A program made the translations under genes and the position numbers. A DNA stretch of 32,544 nucleotides from Pyrobaculum sp. (GTDB taxonomy: Archaea; Thermoproteota; Thermoprotei; Thermoproteales; Thermoproteaceae). The stretch covers positions 1-32,544 of the forward strand of contig WYEI01000304.1 of assembly GCA_009903905.1 (NCBI GenBank), in the 5' to 3' direction. Positions 16,047 through 24,064 of the stretch are shown here, piece after piece (within the stretch, counting starts at the first letter, position 1; each line of letters opens with the position of its first letter). Below the pieces are notes generated by a model, which made no database searches, was not told where the DNA came from, and was given only the letters and a program-made list of their open reading frames with translations.

Positions 16047-16399
16047 TTGTAAAATACGTCGAGACGGGGGATCCTACATTTCTCGAGAAGGCTACGAGAG
16101 AGGCTCTGCGGAGCGGCGCCTTTCTAGAACACGTACTTGACCTAATCCTCATAACTCCTGTCGAAAAGCTCCCGCCCTCCGCCCGGAGGCTGGCGGCCGG
16201 CGTTAAACACCTCGTGTCGACAGCCGACTGCAGCTCCCTACCCCAGCGGCTGGCGGCGCCTTGCGAAATCGCTAAGAGAAGGCTAGATTTTATAAAAGTG
16301 GAGGGGGAAGAGGTGCCGGAGGTCGAGGCGCTGGGCGTGGATAGGGTCATCTACGCCTTCTGCAAGGCGACCGGCACCATAGTAGCCCCGTATTTCTAG
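16034..16399 (+). CDS. Hypothetical partner of the nucleotidyltransferase
   Basis: A 121-residue, mostly helical protein of unknown family (MYDLIVKYVETGDPTFLEKA, then RSGAFLEHVLDLILITPVEK and a C-terminal FCKATGTIVAPYF). There are no membrane segments and no RxxxxH motif of HEPN ribonucleases. Its ATG lies 13 bp inside the end of the nucleotidyltransferase gene, which implies coupled translation and probably a physical complex. The role is unknown. Confidence 0.55.
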   Translation: MYDLIVKYVETGDPTFLEKATREALRSGAFLEHVLDLILITPVEKLPPSARRLAAGVKHLVSTADCSSLPQRLAAPCEIAKRRLDFIKVEGEEVPEVEALGVDRVIYAFCKATGTIVAPYF

Positions 16400-16970
16400 A
16401 CGCGGCTTAAGCTCAGGGAATAGCTGGACGACACAGAGCCTATATTCACAACGAGCCCGACGCGCTGTGGCTGTACACCGCTGGCTGTATGAATATAAAC
16501 GGGCGCTTATCGGCAGTTCTCGCTTTTACTTCAACCGGCTGTACTACCTCCACGCCAGCTGGCGGTGGACAACTTCCTCTCAGGCGCCTACTGTTCTCCG
16601 CACGGGATACGCCACCTGTTGCGGCCGCGTCGGGGAGAGAGACGCCGTTGGCAACCTCGTGAGGAGCTCCCAAGCTTATTGTTCTCCTCACGAGTCTCCA
16701 GTCGGAAGCCGCGGCATCGCGCGTACAGCGATGCACGCATCTTGCCTAAGGAGACCTCGGCCAGCCCTGATATGTGAGGCGCACAGCCTCGAGACGTGGC
16801 CTCTCAACCACGCTCCGTCGGCGGTCTCCACGCCGCTTCTCGCCACGTCGTTTTGTATGGAGGGGGGAACCCGACGACGCAGGCGTCAACGACAACTGCG
16901 TATACTCCGGCCACGCGGTCAGCCGCCACCTCGGCGGGAACCTGCCTCCTCCGCCCTGCGCCCGTCCACC
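16400..16970. other. Stretch without a recognisable gene
   Basis: About 570 bp with long but shadow-like open frames in several phases. An 11-bp inverted repeat is present at 16656-16694. No homologous fragments of neighbouring genes were recognised. Confidence 0.4.
16656..16694. repeat. 11-bp perfect inverted repeat with 17-base loop
   Basis: Arms ctcgtgaggag (16656-16666) and ctcctcacgag (16684-16694) can form a hairpin. No T-run follows and no gene end is near, so a terminator role is not supported. Confidence 0.6.
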
Positions 16971-17561
16971 CTACTTGTGGCGCGGCGGGGCGGCTTGGCA
17001 TATACGTTTGACCAGTGATTTTGATCTGCCGAGTATCAACGTGGCTGCGGCTCCGGCGGCTCCTACTGCCAGGGCGTATACGGGATGTGCGGGGGGCTGT
17101 TCCCACCAGAGCCACATCTCGCCTGCCCCGAAGACCAGCCGCGCGGGCATGGACAGAAGGCCGCCCACTAAGTTCCACAGGAAGATCCACACAACCGCCA
17201 CAAGCCAGCTGTAGTGGAAGACGCCGCTCCGCACCCCAAAGAGCAAAGCCAAGACCACGGCGGCGAAAAACCCAGCCAACGCCAACACCACAAGCCCAGG
17301 CGCCGCCATTGAGAAGAAGAACAACAAAAACACCACGCTCCCCGCCGCCACGTAGACAAACGGAAGCCTACATGCGTAGTAGGCGACCTGCAACAACAAA
17401 AACACATAATACCCAAAACCCATAAGCCCAACCCACAACCTAAACCCCCACCACAAATCCAAACCCACAAAAAACCCATACACAAAATACGGAAAAGAAA
17501 AAACGACAGGAGACAAGACGAGGAAAAGAAAAGACAAAGAAAAACCCACCCTCATATTCAC
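16971..17561 (-). CDS. Multi-pass membrane protein, downstream of exported protein
   Basis: About 196 residues with roughly five or six hydrophobic segments across nearly the whole length (FSLSFLFLVLSPVVFSFPYF, YYVFLLLQVAYYA, VVFLLFFFSMAAPGLVVLAL and others). No family is recognised. The start is taken as GTG 17561, behind a possible GGTGAT ribosome site that overlaps the stop of the exported-protein gene; ATG 17555 is an alternative and TTG 17585 is less likely. Only 10 bp separate it from that gene, so the two are one transcript and the product may anchor or export the large protein. The coding strand of its first 160 bases is almost free of C and A from about 17400 to 17490. Confidence 0.6.
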   Translation of the reverse strand: MNMRVGFSLSFLFLVLSPVVFSFPYFVYGFFVGLDLWWGFRLWVGLMGFGYYVFLLLQVAYYACRLPFVYVAAGSVVFLLFFFSMAAPGLVVLALAGFFAAVVLALLFGVRSGVFHYSWLVAVVWIFLWNLVGGLLSMPARLVFGAGEMWLWWEQPPAHPVYALAVGAAGAAATLILGRSKSLVKRICQAAPPRHK

Positions 17562-17571
17562 AATGCCGAAA

Positions 17572-19821
17572 TCACCTATCCGCAAACGGGACGCCGACTG
17601 TCACCCTCATGCCAAAGACCCAATGCCGCAGATATTGCATATCAAAGAACGCGTTGGGATCTACCGCGGGCATCGGCGAGGTGATGGGCGACCGCATGCA
17701 TAAGTGTGTAGAGTCAGTCCCTACTCTGACGTCGACAATCTCTATGACTCTGTCTCTTATAGAGCCGCCTGTCTCAAATGCCACTTGGTAAAACTTGTCG
17801 AATATGCCGGAGCGCCAGTAGACATCCACGTACTCCGTGGTGATTGTCATCGTCATGGCTGGATACAACAAGTCCCGCAGATCAAACACCCTATCGATAA
17901 ACCAACCCACCGGGCCGGACATTAAGCCGAAAAAGTCCAGCACTGCCTTCAAGACTTGAGACAGCTTGAAGGCCCACGCCGTCCACCAAGGCTCCTCAAA
18001 TATACCCCACCTAACACGCGCGTTGACAGGCAACCACCGAAGCCCCTCACCCTCCTCGACAGATTTATCCCACTTGATATAAATATTGACAGGCGGCGGC
18101 CGAAGCTCCTTAAATCTATCCCCCTTGACATACACATTAACAGGCCCTGGGGAATCCCCGATAGGCTTCACTCTAAACCTCACTCCTTTAATTACGTAAT
18201 CACTCGGAGACTCCACGGCGAGGAAATCGGCCACCACCGCGCTGTATGTCCTTATGTTTGTCAACGCCACTGTATAGTTCACCTGGGGCAACCTAGCAAA
18301 ACTGCAGTATCTCGGCGTCAGAGAGAAGAAACCTCTTAAAATAAGTAGTTGCCATTGTGCTACATTTTTGTCTATGTAGTTTTCGGCGAATCTGCGGCCG
18401 GATATATCGGCTCTGTACATTCTCACTTCGGAGGCCGGGAGGCTGAAGGAGACTTTTATCGCGACAGCCTTATCTCTGGCTCTGGCCTCGTCGTACCAAA
18501 GCCCCACTGCGTCTGGGCTTAACGTCGCTGACCTCTGTACCTCGTATATACATGCGTCGTTTTTGTAGCTAGAGGCGGAGAAGGAGGCGGAGTCTAGACG
18601 GATGTGGCCGAACTCTCCCACGTAGGTCGCGACTGTCAAGGTGGGGCATGGAGGCGTGCTCCAAGGCACGTACACAGTCATGTCTAGGTTAAGCATCTCG
18701 CCGTAGTAGCCGTCTGCTAAAGAAAACGGGCCGAATACCAGATTCCTCACAGGCGGACTTAAGATGGAGTAAGAGACAACTCCGCCGGTGTTTTGTGACC
18801 TGTCCACTGGCGCGGTGCCTAGGAAGTAGGTGCCGCTTGCGGCGGGTATTGCGTTTTTTCTAAATCCTAGGGTTGCGTTGGCGCCTACGACGTAGGTCCC
18901 GCTGTAATACGGCACGAAACACAGCTCCATCCCGATAAACTGGTCGGGCCAGCTGAGAGGGATGGAGGTTGTGTATGTGACGTATCCATTTCTCAAATCT
19001 ACGGCCCACTGCCCTAGCAACATCTTCTTGTCTAAGGTTGCCGGATCTACGGCCCACACCTTCACAACCCCCCGCCCCACGACGACGCCGCGGCCGTAGC
19101 TGTCTGTATAGACATACCACGCAGTCCTCCACACATACGTCGCGTTGTAACCCACAGAAGCCACAGTAGGATTGTTCGGTATGACGTAGGCAGAAGAATC
19201 CGGCATCAACACGTTGAGGCAGACTTCGTCCTCTGCACGTATCCAGCCGGTGTACTGCCGGTAGATAAAAGCACCGCTGGGGGAGACCACCGGTGTGGAC
19301 TGGGTAGATGTCTGGTATGAGGAGGACCGGCGGTCTTCTCCTCCTCTATCTAGGTCTTTATCTAGTGGTTTTCTGGTGGGCGGTCTTATCCATTCGGCTC
19401 TGGCTTTGGGGGCCTTGGCCTCGTCTGGTTTGAGGTAGCTGTATGTGGCCACTACGTCAGTCGGCGCCTCGACGAGTTCAACTACTGTCTGGTTGAGGTA
19501 GATGCGTAGGACTCCGCCTCTGGCGTCTGGGGGCGTCTTTGCATTCAGCGCCTCCCGCGGGAGGTATATCACGGCTTTTTTGAAACTCCACGTGGGTATG
19601 CGGACTGGGGCGTTGGCCTCGACCCAATACGCCATGTCCCACTCCCCCACGTAAGCCACGTGCACGGGCCTGAACTCCCGCCCGTCGTAATATGCGAGGG
19701 GTGGGATTTCCAAGTCCACCTCTACGAGCACCGCCACCATGTCGGGCGGGGGCTCTACGGCGGCTAGGGCAGCCGCCAGCGCCGTGGCCAAGATGTAAGC
19801 CGCTAATCTGGGATTAGCCAC
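17572..19821 (-). CDS. Large exported protein of unknown function
   Basis: A 749-residue protein beginning with a signal peptide (NPRLAAYILATALAAALAAV, residues 2-21), so it acts outside the membrane. Residues about 140-180 form a charged, Ser/Thr/Pro-rich linker (RGGEDRRSSSYQTSTQSTP), and the rest is rich in beta strands, Tyr and aromatic residues, as in surface or appendage proteins. No S-layer, protease or sugar-binding motif is recognised, and there is no clear C-terminal anchor. The start GTG 19821 is chosen because a TATA-like box is centred 25 bp upstream and because it places the signal peptide at the N-terminus; the open frame extends 37 codons further. It is followed closely by the membrane protein gene. 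Confidence 0.65.
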   Translation of the reverse strand: MANPRLAAYILATALAAALAAVEPPPDMVAVLVEVDLEIPPLAYYDGREFRPVHVAYVGEWDMAYWVEANAPVRIPTWSFKKAVIYLPREALNAKTPPDARGGVLRIYLNQTVVELVEAPTDVVATYSYLKPDEAKAPKARAEWIRPPTRKPLDKDLDRGGEDRRSSSYQTSTQSTPVVSPSGAFIYRQYTGWIRAEDEVCLNVLMPDSSAYVIPNNPTVASVGYNATYVWRTAWYVYTDSYGRGVVVGRGVVKVWAVDPATLDKKMLLGQWAVDLRNGYVTYTTSIPLSWPDQFIGMELCFVPYYSGTYVVGANATLGFRKNAIPAASGTYFLGTAPVDRSQNTGGVVSYSILSPPVRNLVFGPFSLADGYYGEMLNLDMTVYVPWSTPPCPTLTVATYVGEFGHIRLDSASFSASSYKNDACIYEVQRSATLSPDAVGLWYDEARARDKAVAIKVSFSLPASEVRMYRADISGRRFAENYIDKNVAQWQLLILRGFFSLTPRYCSFARLPQVNYTVALTNIRTYSAVVADFLAVESPSDYVIKGVRFRVKPIGDSPGPVNVYVKGDRFKELRPPPVNIYIKWDKSVEEGEGLRWLPVNARVRWGIFEEPWWTAWAFKLSQVLKAVLDFFGLMSGPVGWFIDRVFDLRDLLYPAMTMTITTEYVDVYWRSGIFDKFYQVAFETGGSIRDRVIEIVDVRVGTDSTHLCMRSPITSPMPAVDPNAFFDMQYLRHWVFGMRVTVGVPFADR

Positions 19822-19840
19822 AAATAGGCGGGGTGGGAGA

Positions 19841-19853
19841 GTAATATCTTTTT
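19841..19853 (-). promoter_or_regulatory. TATA-like promoter of the exported protein gene
   Basis: The coding strand reads aaaaagatattac, centred about 25 bp before GTG 19821. The same aaaagatattac occurs in front of the divergent HEPN gene. The region between the two boxes (19854-20103) holds no recognisable gene. Confidence 0.55.
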
Positions 19854-20103
19854 CAGCCCGAGGCGGTGTCCCTCCCTGACGTTTCCGGCAGGTGGACGCG
19901 GCTGTCTCCACGGCGTGGGTCGTCTGCGGCATGTCGGCTCGTTGCGTAGTTGGTCTTTGTTTTCGTTATGCTACAGCGCGTATCCAAGGTCAGGGACAGA
20001 AGGAGAGTATTACGCTGGCGATGATTTGTCCGGCCCCGCTTCGGTGCCGGCTCCGGCGCCGGGGGCAAGGCGTTGGTTGCCACGTCGCCGTGTCTACGAC
20101 TGT

Positions 20104-20115
20104 AAAAGATATTAC
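20104..20115 (+). promoter_or_regulatory. TATA-like promoter of the HEPN gene
   Basis: aaaagatattac is centred 25 bp before GTG 20135 and is identical to the box of the divergent exported-protein gene. Confidence 0.55.
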
Positions 20116-20134
20116 TTTGTCGTCTCGTAGATTT

Positions 20135-20514
20135 GTGAGTTATGAGGTCTGGATTAGAAAGGCGTTGAGGTTTAGAGAGTACGCTGAGGAGGATTTGAGA
20201 AGCGGTAGATACGACTCGGCCGCATTTTTCGCGCAACAAGCCGCCGAGTTTCTGCTAAAGGGCGTGTTGATTAAGCCGACTGGGTCCCGGCCGTTGACGC
20301 ACGCCGTGTCGGAGCTGTTGGCGTATCTGGCGCTGGGGAGGCCTGTGCCTGAGGGCGTGATGAGGTGTGCCGAGGCCTTGGAGACGCATTACATACAAGC
20401 CAGGTGCCCAGACGCGCGCCTCAGCGAAGCAGGTTGTGGGAGGCGGAGGAGGCGGTGAAGTGTATGGACGCTGTGTGGAGGTATGTTCGAGAGGTGGCTG
20501 GCGGCCTTGCGTGA
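20135..20514 (+). pseudogene. HEPN-domain protein, frameshifted
   Basis: The start GTG 20135 is set by the promoter 25 bp upstream. The protein begins VSYEVWIRKALRFREYAEED and continues AAFFAQQAAEFLLKGVLI, the usual start of HEPN proteins, which pair with minimal nucleotidyltransferases in toxin-antitoxin modules. After CPDARLSE the frame runs into an arginine-rich tail and stops at 20458. In the next frame the expected ending follows (WEAEEAVKCMDAVWRYVREV) to TGA at 20512-20514. One missing base between 20429 and 20436 accounts for this. Together with the broken partner this indicates a recently dead pair. Confidence 0.75.
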
Positions 20515-20884
20515 AGTGGCGAGGGCCAGGTAGGAGGAGGCGCGTAGGCTTATAGAGGAGCTCTGCGGGAGGGCGCTTGTGGTGGCTCTCTTCGGCTCTA
20601 GGGCTAGGGGGGACTACACGCCGCTGAGCGACTGGGACCTCCTGGCTGTGGTGGAAAGCGGCGGCTACAAGGTGGAACACAGAGGGGTCGGCCAGGTGGT
20701 CTGGTTGCCGTTGGACAAGCTTGACTAGGTCTTGGAGTGGTCTATGGTGGTGCTGGACGCCGTGGTGGATGCGAAGCCCATATGTGGGGACCGGGGGAAG
20801 CTGGAGGAGGTGAGGAAAAAGGTGGAGGAATACGTCCGGAGAAGGGGCCTTGTGAGGACTAGACACGGCTGGTTGCCCGCCTAA
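20483..20884 (+). pseudogene. MNT-type nucleotidyltransferase with two in-frame TAG codons
   Basis: From ATG 20483 to TAA at 20882-20884 one frame encodes 133 codons of a minimal nucleotidyltransferase: MFERWLAALREVARAR, then ALFGSRARGDYTPLSDWDLL, the GSxARGD...SDWD signature with its metal-binding Asp residues. It is interrupted by TAG at 20531 and 20726, each one base away from a common codon. The frame overlaps the repaired HEPN frame by 32 bp, as intact HEPN-MNT pairs often do. The longest undamaged part lacks an obvious start. The nucleotidyltransferase normally modifies or neutralises the HEPN toxin. Confidence 0.75.
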
Positions 20885-20979
20885 TACGCGTTGCGGGGCT
20901 CCGCGCGCTTAAGCGCAGTGGTCCAGGGGGTTGCGGCGTGGATTGTTGGCGATTCCGTTGCAGGGGTGTATTGTTGAAG

Positions 20980-22074
20980 CTACGGGAGTGGCTTGTCTCT
21001 TCTGATGAGTCCTGCGCGTAGGGCGTGGTCGGCTAGCGTGATTGCCGTCATGGCTTCTAGGGCTACCAGCGCCTTGGGGACGGTGGTGACGTCGTATCTG
21101 CCCTTGAACTGTATGGTGGTGGGGGTCATCTGTTGTAGGTCTACTGTCTGTTGGGGTCTCCTGACGGAGGGGGTTGGTTTGAACCAGACTCGGAAGTAGA
21201 GGGGGTCGCCTGTGGTGATTCCGCCGAGGGTTCCGCCTATTTTGTTCGTGGCTAGGCTCGGCTTTCCGTCTCTTATCGTTATGGGGTCGTTGGCTTGGCT
21301 TCCCCGCATCTTCGCCAAGCTCCTCCCGGCGCCCCAGTCCATGGCCACTGCGCTGGGTATGGAGAAGGCGGCTGCGGCTAGGTCGCCTTTTATCTTGCCG
21401 AAGTGGGGCTCGCCGAGGCCCGGCGGCACGCCCACGGCCCAGACCTCGGCGGCGCCGCCTATGCTGTCGCCTTCGAGGACGGCTTCTCTGATCTTCTCCA
21501 GCATCTTTGCGAGGGCCTCGTCGTCGACTACAGGCAGGGGTTTGCGCCAGCTGTTTTTGATGTCCTCCACGGTGTAGGGCTTTCCCACCTCCACGCCGCC
21601 GAGCTCCACCACGTGCCCCACGACCTCTACGCCGAGGTGCGCAATAAGCTTCTTGGCCACAGCCCCGGCCGCCACCAGCGCGGCTGTGGTCCTGCCGGAG
21701 GCTCTGCCTCCCCCCCTGTGGTCGTAGTGTCTGCCGTATTTGAGGTAGTAGGTGAAGTCGGCGTGTCCCGGCCGGGGCTTCATCCAGAGCTCGTCGTAGT
21801 AGCTGGAGATGACCTTTCTGTTCCATATCACTATGGCTATGGGGGTGCCTTGGGTGTAGCCGTCTTTTACGCCTGACAGTATTTCGAACTCCTCAGGCTC
21901 GCAACGCGGGTTTAGGACGGGGATGTGGCAGAACATGCGTCTGTCCAGCTCTCTCCTCACGTCCTCCTCTCTGAGCTCGAGGCCGGCGGGGACGCCGTCT
22001 ATCACCACGCCTATGGCCCTTCCGTGGGATTCGCCGAAGGTGGTTATGCGGAACTCTCTGCCGAAGGTGTTCAT
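20980..22074 (-). CDS. aroC: Chorismate synthase
   Basis: Converts 5-enolpyruvylshikimate 3-phosphate to chorismate, the last step of the shikimate pathway, using reduced FMN. The 364 residues match the family length. Hallmarks are [19 protein letters not shown] near the N-terminus, [17 protein letters not shown] near residue 120, and RGSQANDP with [10 protein letters not shown] later. The ATG at 22074 overlaps the end of aroE by 4 bp (ATGA), so the two are translationally coupled. The GGGR part of the flavin-binding motif is coded by a run of seven G bases. Confidence 0.97.
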   Translation of the reverse strand: MNTFGREFRITTFGESHGRAIGVVIDGVPAGLELREEDVRRELDRRMFCHIPVLNPRCEPEEFEILSGVKDGYTQGTPIAIVIWNRKVISSYYDELWMKPRPGHADFTYYLKYGRHYDHRGGGRASGRTTAALVAAGAVAKKLIAHLGVEVVGHVVELGGVEVGKPYTVEDIKNSWRKPLPVVDDEALAKMLEKIREAVLEGDSIGGAAEVWAVGVPPGLGEPHFGKIKGDLAAAAFSIPSAVAMDWGAGRSLAKMRGSQANDPITIRDGKPSLATNKIGGTLGGITTGDPLYFRVWFKPTPSVRRPQQTVDLQQMTPTTIQFKGRYDVTTVPKALVALEAMTAITLADHALRAGLIRRDKPLP

Positions 22075-22856
22075 GTTTTTCCCAAGAACTGGAGGACGGC
22101 TCTGCGCATCACCTCTCTGTCCGGCTCCACGCCTAGCCAGATCTTCTCCGCCTGCGCGCCCTGCTCCACGAGGAGGTCTACGCCGTCTATGACCTTCACG
22201 CCCAGTCTCTCCGCCTCTTGCACCATCGCCGTGCGGGGGGTGGGTATGTAGACGAAGTCGACGTAGAGCGACGCCCCCTTTAGGTCTGCCAACACGGCGT
22301 CGTGCACCGGCGTGGCGTTTATCACCACGTCCGCCTTAACTGGCGCGCCGACGGTCTCCACCCGCCGGCCGAACTTCTCGGCGAACTCCCTGGCGAGGGC
22401 CTCTGCTCTTTCGCGGGTTCTGTTGTATATGTAAACGGCCTTGGCCTCCGCCTTCACGGCGGCGAAGGCAGCGGCGCGGGCGGCTCCGCCTGCGCCGAGG
22501 ATGAGCACCTCTGCGCCTGCCATGTGGGGCCCGGCGAGGTGGTACACGGCGTGGGCGTCTGTGTTGTAGCCCACCAGGAGGTTCCTCTCGACGAGGACTG
22601 TGTTCACCGCGCCCACGGCTCTGGCGTCTGCCGCAACGGCGTCGAGGTGCTTCATGACCTCCTCCTTGTGAGGTATGGTGACGTTGAAGCCTCTGAGGTT
22701 GAGCCTGGCCAGCTGCAGGAAGCATGGGAGCTCCTCCCGGGGCACGTCTAGGGCTATGTACTCCGCGTCGATGCCCAGGGCTTTGAAGGAGGCCTTATGC
22801 ATGGCCGGGCTTGCGGACTTGCCGCGGACGTGTGCGCCGATGACGGCGAAGTACAT
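22071..22856 (-). CDS. aroE: Shikimate dehydrogenase
   Basis: Reduces 3-dehydroshikimate to shikimate with NADPH. The 261 residues include the substrate-binding [13 protein letters not shown] (about 14-26), [10 protein letters not shown] with the catalytic Lys, GAVNTV, and the nucleotide-binding loop [14 protein letters not shown]. It is the first gene of an aroE-aroC operon and is divergent from the proC-like gene. The ATG at 22856 is 21 bp from an AT-rich box shared with that gene. Confidence 0.96.
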   Translation of the reverse strand: MYFAVIGAHVRGKSASPAMHKASFKALGIDAEYIALDVPREELPCFLQLARLNLRGFNVTIPHKEEVMKHLDAVAADARAVGAVNTVLVERNLLVGYNTDAHAVYHLAGPHMAGAEVLILGAGGAARAAAFAAVKAEAKAVYIYNRTRERAEALAREFAEKFGRRVETVGAPVKADVVINATPVHDAVLADLKGASLYVDFVYIPTPRTAMVQEAERLGVKVIDGVDLLVEQGAQAEKIWLGVEPDREVMRRAVLQFLGKT

Positions 22857-22862
22857 AGAACT

Positions 22863-22882
22863 GCATTTAACTATTTAAATAA
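22863..22882. promoter_or_regulatory. Shared AT-rich promoter region, aroE and proC-like gene
   Basis: A palindromic atttaaat (22873-22880) sits between the divergent starts, with a second AT-rich element (atttaact) toward aroE. Its centre is 21 bp from the aroE ATG and about 24 bp from an ATG at 22900 on the other side. Confidence 0.45.
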
Positions 22883-22912
22883 GTCTTTTTCCTCAATACA
22901 TGCGTCCCCCAG

Positions 22913-23629
22913 TTGACGGTGGGCGTTATCGGCGCAGGTAAGCTCGGTAGTCAGATTGCGCTTAGGTTGCGGGGCAACGGCGTGAGGGTTCTCGCCTCGG
23001 TCAAATCGGAGAGGTCCCGGCAGAGGCTCCTCTCGCTGGGGCTTGAGGCGTATACAGACAACGGGGCTGTGGTGGAGAACAGCGACGTGTTGATCCTGGC
23101 GGTGAAGCCCGTCAACCTTCCTGAGCTGGAGTTCAGCGTGGATAAGCCGCTGGTCTCCTTCGTGGCAGGCGCCTCGCTTGAGTCTCTGCGCCGCCTCTCC
23201 TCGCGGCCCTACAAGGCCATGACTAACGTGGAGCTCACGGCCATAGCGGTAGCGGGGCAGTACGACGAGTTTGTCAACTCGGTCCTCGTCCGCGTGGCGC
23301 CGACGTTTTGGGTGGAGGAGAGGCTTATAGACCCCCTGACGGTTCTGCTCGGCTCGGGCCCCGCCATCGTCGCAGAGCTAGCGCTTGCGCTGATTAGGGC
23401 GGGCGTCAACATCGGGATTCCCTGGGACCTGGCGAGGGAGATAGTGCTATCTCTCATGGCCTCGCTCCCGGCGCTTGACGACAAGTTCGGCTTGGAGAAG
23501 CTGGCGCAGTACGTTGCGACGCCGGGCGGCGTCACCATAAAGGCTCTTTTGGAGCTGTCCCCCGCCGAGGCGCAGATAGGTAGGGCTGTGGAGGAGGCGT
23601 TTGTCAGGATTTCAGCGCTGAGGCGGTAG
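22913..23629 (+). CDS. proC: Pyrroline-5-carboxylate reductase-like protein
   Basis: A 238-residue NAD(P)-dependent reductase of the ProC family, which makes proline from pyrroline-5-carboxylate. Seen are the N-terminal VGVIGAGKLGSQIA dinucleotide loop, LILAVKP near residue 64, LLGSGPAIVAELALALIRAG, and the C-terminal ATPGGVTIKALL signature. It is shorter than typical ProC (about 270). The start is uncertain: TTG 22913 or GTG 22919 are in frame, while an ATG at 22900, well placed for the promoter, is out of frame by one base of a five-C run (22906-22910). The 3' end overlaps the convergent Nudix gene by 18 bp. Confidence 0.8.
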   Translation: MTVGVIGAGKLGSQIALRLRGNGVRVLASVKSERSRQRLLSLGLEAYTDNGAVVENSDVLILAVKPVNLPELEFSVDKPLVSFVAGASLESLRRLSSRPYKAMTNVELTAIAVAGQYDEFVNSVLVRVAPTFWVEERLIDPLTVLLGSGPAIVAELALALIRAGVNIGIPWDLAREIVLSLMASLPALDDKFGLEKLAQYVATPGGVTIKALLELSPAEAQIGRAVEEAFVRISALRR

Positions 23630-24016
23630 CTGTTGCAAAACTTGTCGGGTGGTTTTTGTGAGGTCCATCTTCAGCGCCTCTTCCAGCGGCACGAAGGCGG
23701 CTTCGGCGGCGTCGTCCCCGGCGCGGGGCTCGCCTGCCGCCTCCACGAGGTAGACCAAGATGACGAAGTGGTACCTCACCTGTCCGCCGTCTTGCTCTAT
23801 GTACTCCACGGGGGCGAGGAAGCCCTTCACAACTCCGTCTACCCCCGTCTCCTCCTCCAGCTCCCTCAACACGGCCTCCTCGAGCCTCTCCCCCAGCTCG
23901 ACGTGGCCTCCGGGGAGGCTCCACTTGCCCGCGCTGGGTGGGTACTTTCTCTTCACCAAGAGGATCTTCCCGTCTTTTACCGCCAGCGCCGCCACGGCCA
24001 CCTTTGGCGCCTGCAT
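23612..24016 (-). CDS. Nudix hydrolase
   Basis: A 134-residue enzyme with a complete Nudix box (about residues 37-59: GGHVELGERLEEAVLRELEE followed by ETG), which binds metal and cleaves nucleoside diphosphates linked to another group. Small size and the sequence around WSLPGG suggest a MutT- or ADP-ribose pyrophosphatase-type enzyme; the substrate cannot be told. The ATG at 24016 is 24 bp from a TATA-like box shared with the divergent phoH gene. The 3' end overlaps the proC-like gene. Confidence 0.9.
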   Translation of the reverse strand: MQAPKVAVAALAVKDGKILLVKRKYPPSAGKWSLPGGHVELGERLEEAVLRELEEETGVDGVVKGFLAPVEYIEQDGGQVRYHFVILVYLVEAAGEPRAGDDAAEAAFVPLEEALKMDLTKTTRQVLQQLPPQR

Positions 24017-24035
24017 GGCTGTGTTTAGGTATAAT

Positions 24036-24045
24036 GTTTATAAGC
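24036..24045. promoter_or_regulatory. Shared TATA-like box for divergent Nudix and phoH genes
   Basis: gtttataagc, with a palindromic ttataa core, is centred about 24 bp from the Nudix ATG (24016) and 25 bp from the phoH ATG (24065). One box may serve both directions. Confidence 0.6.
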
Positions 24046-24064
24046 AATTATATGTGGCGTAGCC

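Noticed and set aside
16467..17018. 183-codon plus-strand frame in the gene-free stretch
   Set aside because: Its second half is shadow-like and arginine/proline-rich, and it runs into the 3' end of the minus-strand membrane protein gene; no promoter or motif supports it.
20990..21030. C/D-box small RNA suggested by ctgatgag near the 3' end of aroC
   Set aside because: The bases are explained by aroC codons and no second paired box at proper distance was found.
22302..22751. Plus-strand 149-codon frame opposite aroE
   Set aside because: It is a shadow of a confidently identified gene; composition is His- and Gly-rich with no motif.
23633..24028. Plus-strand 131-codon frame opposite the Nudix gene
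   Set aside because: It is antisense to a gene with a complete Nudix box and lacks its own start signals.
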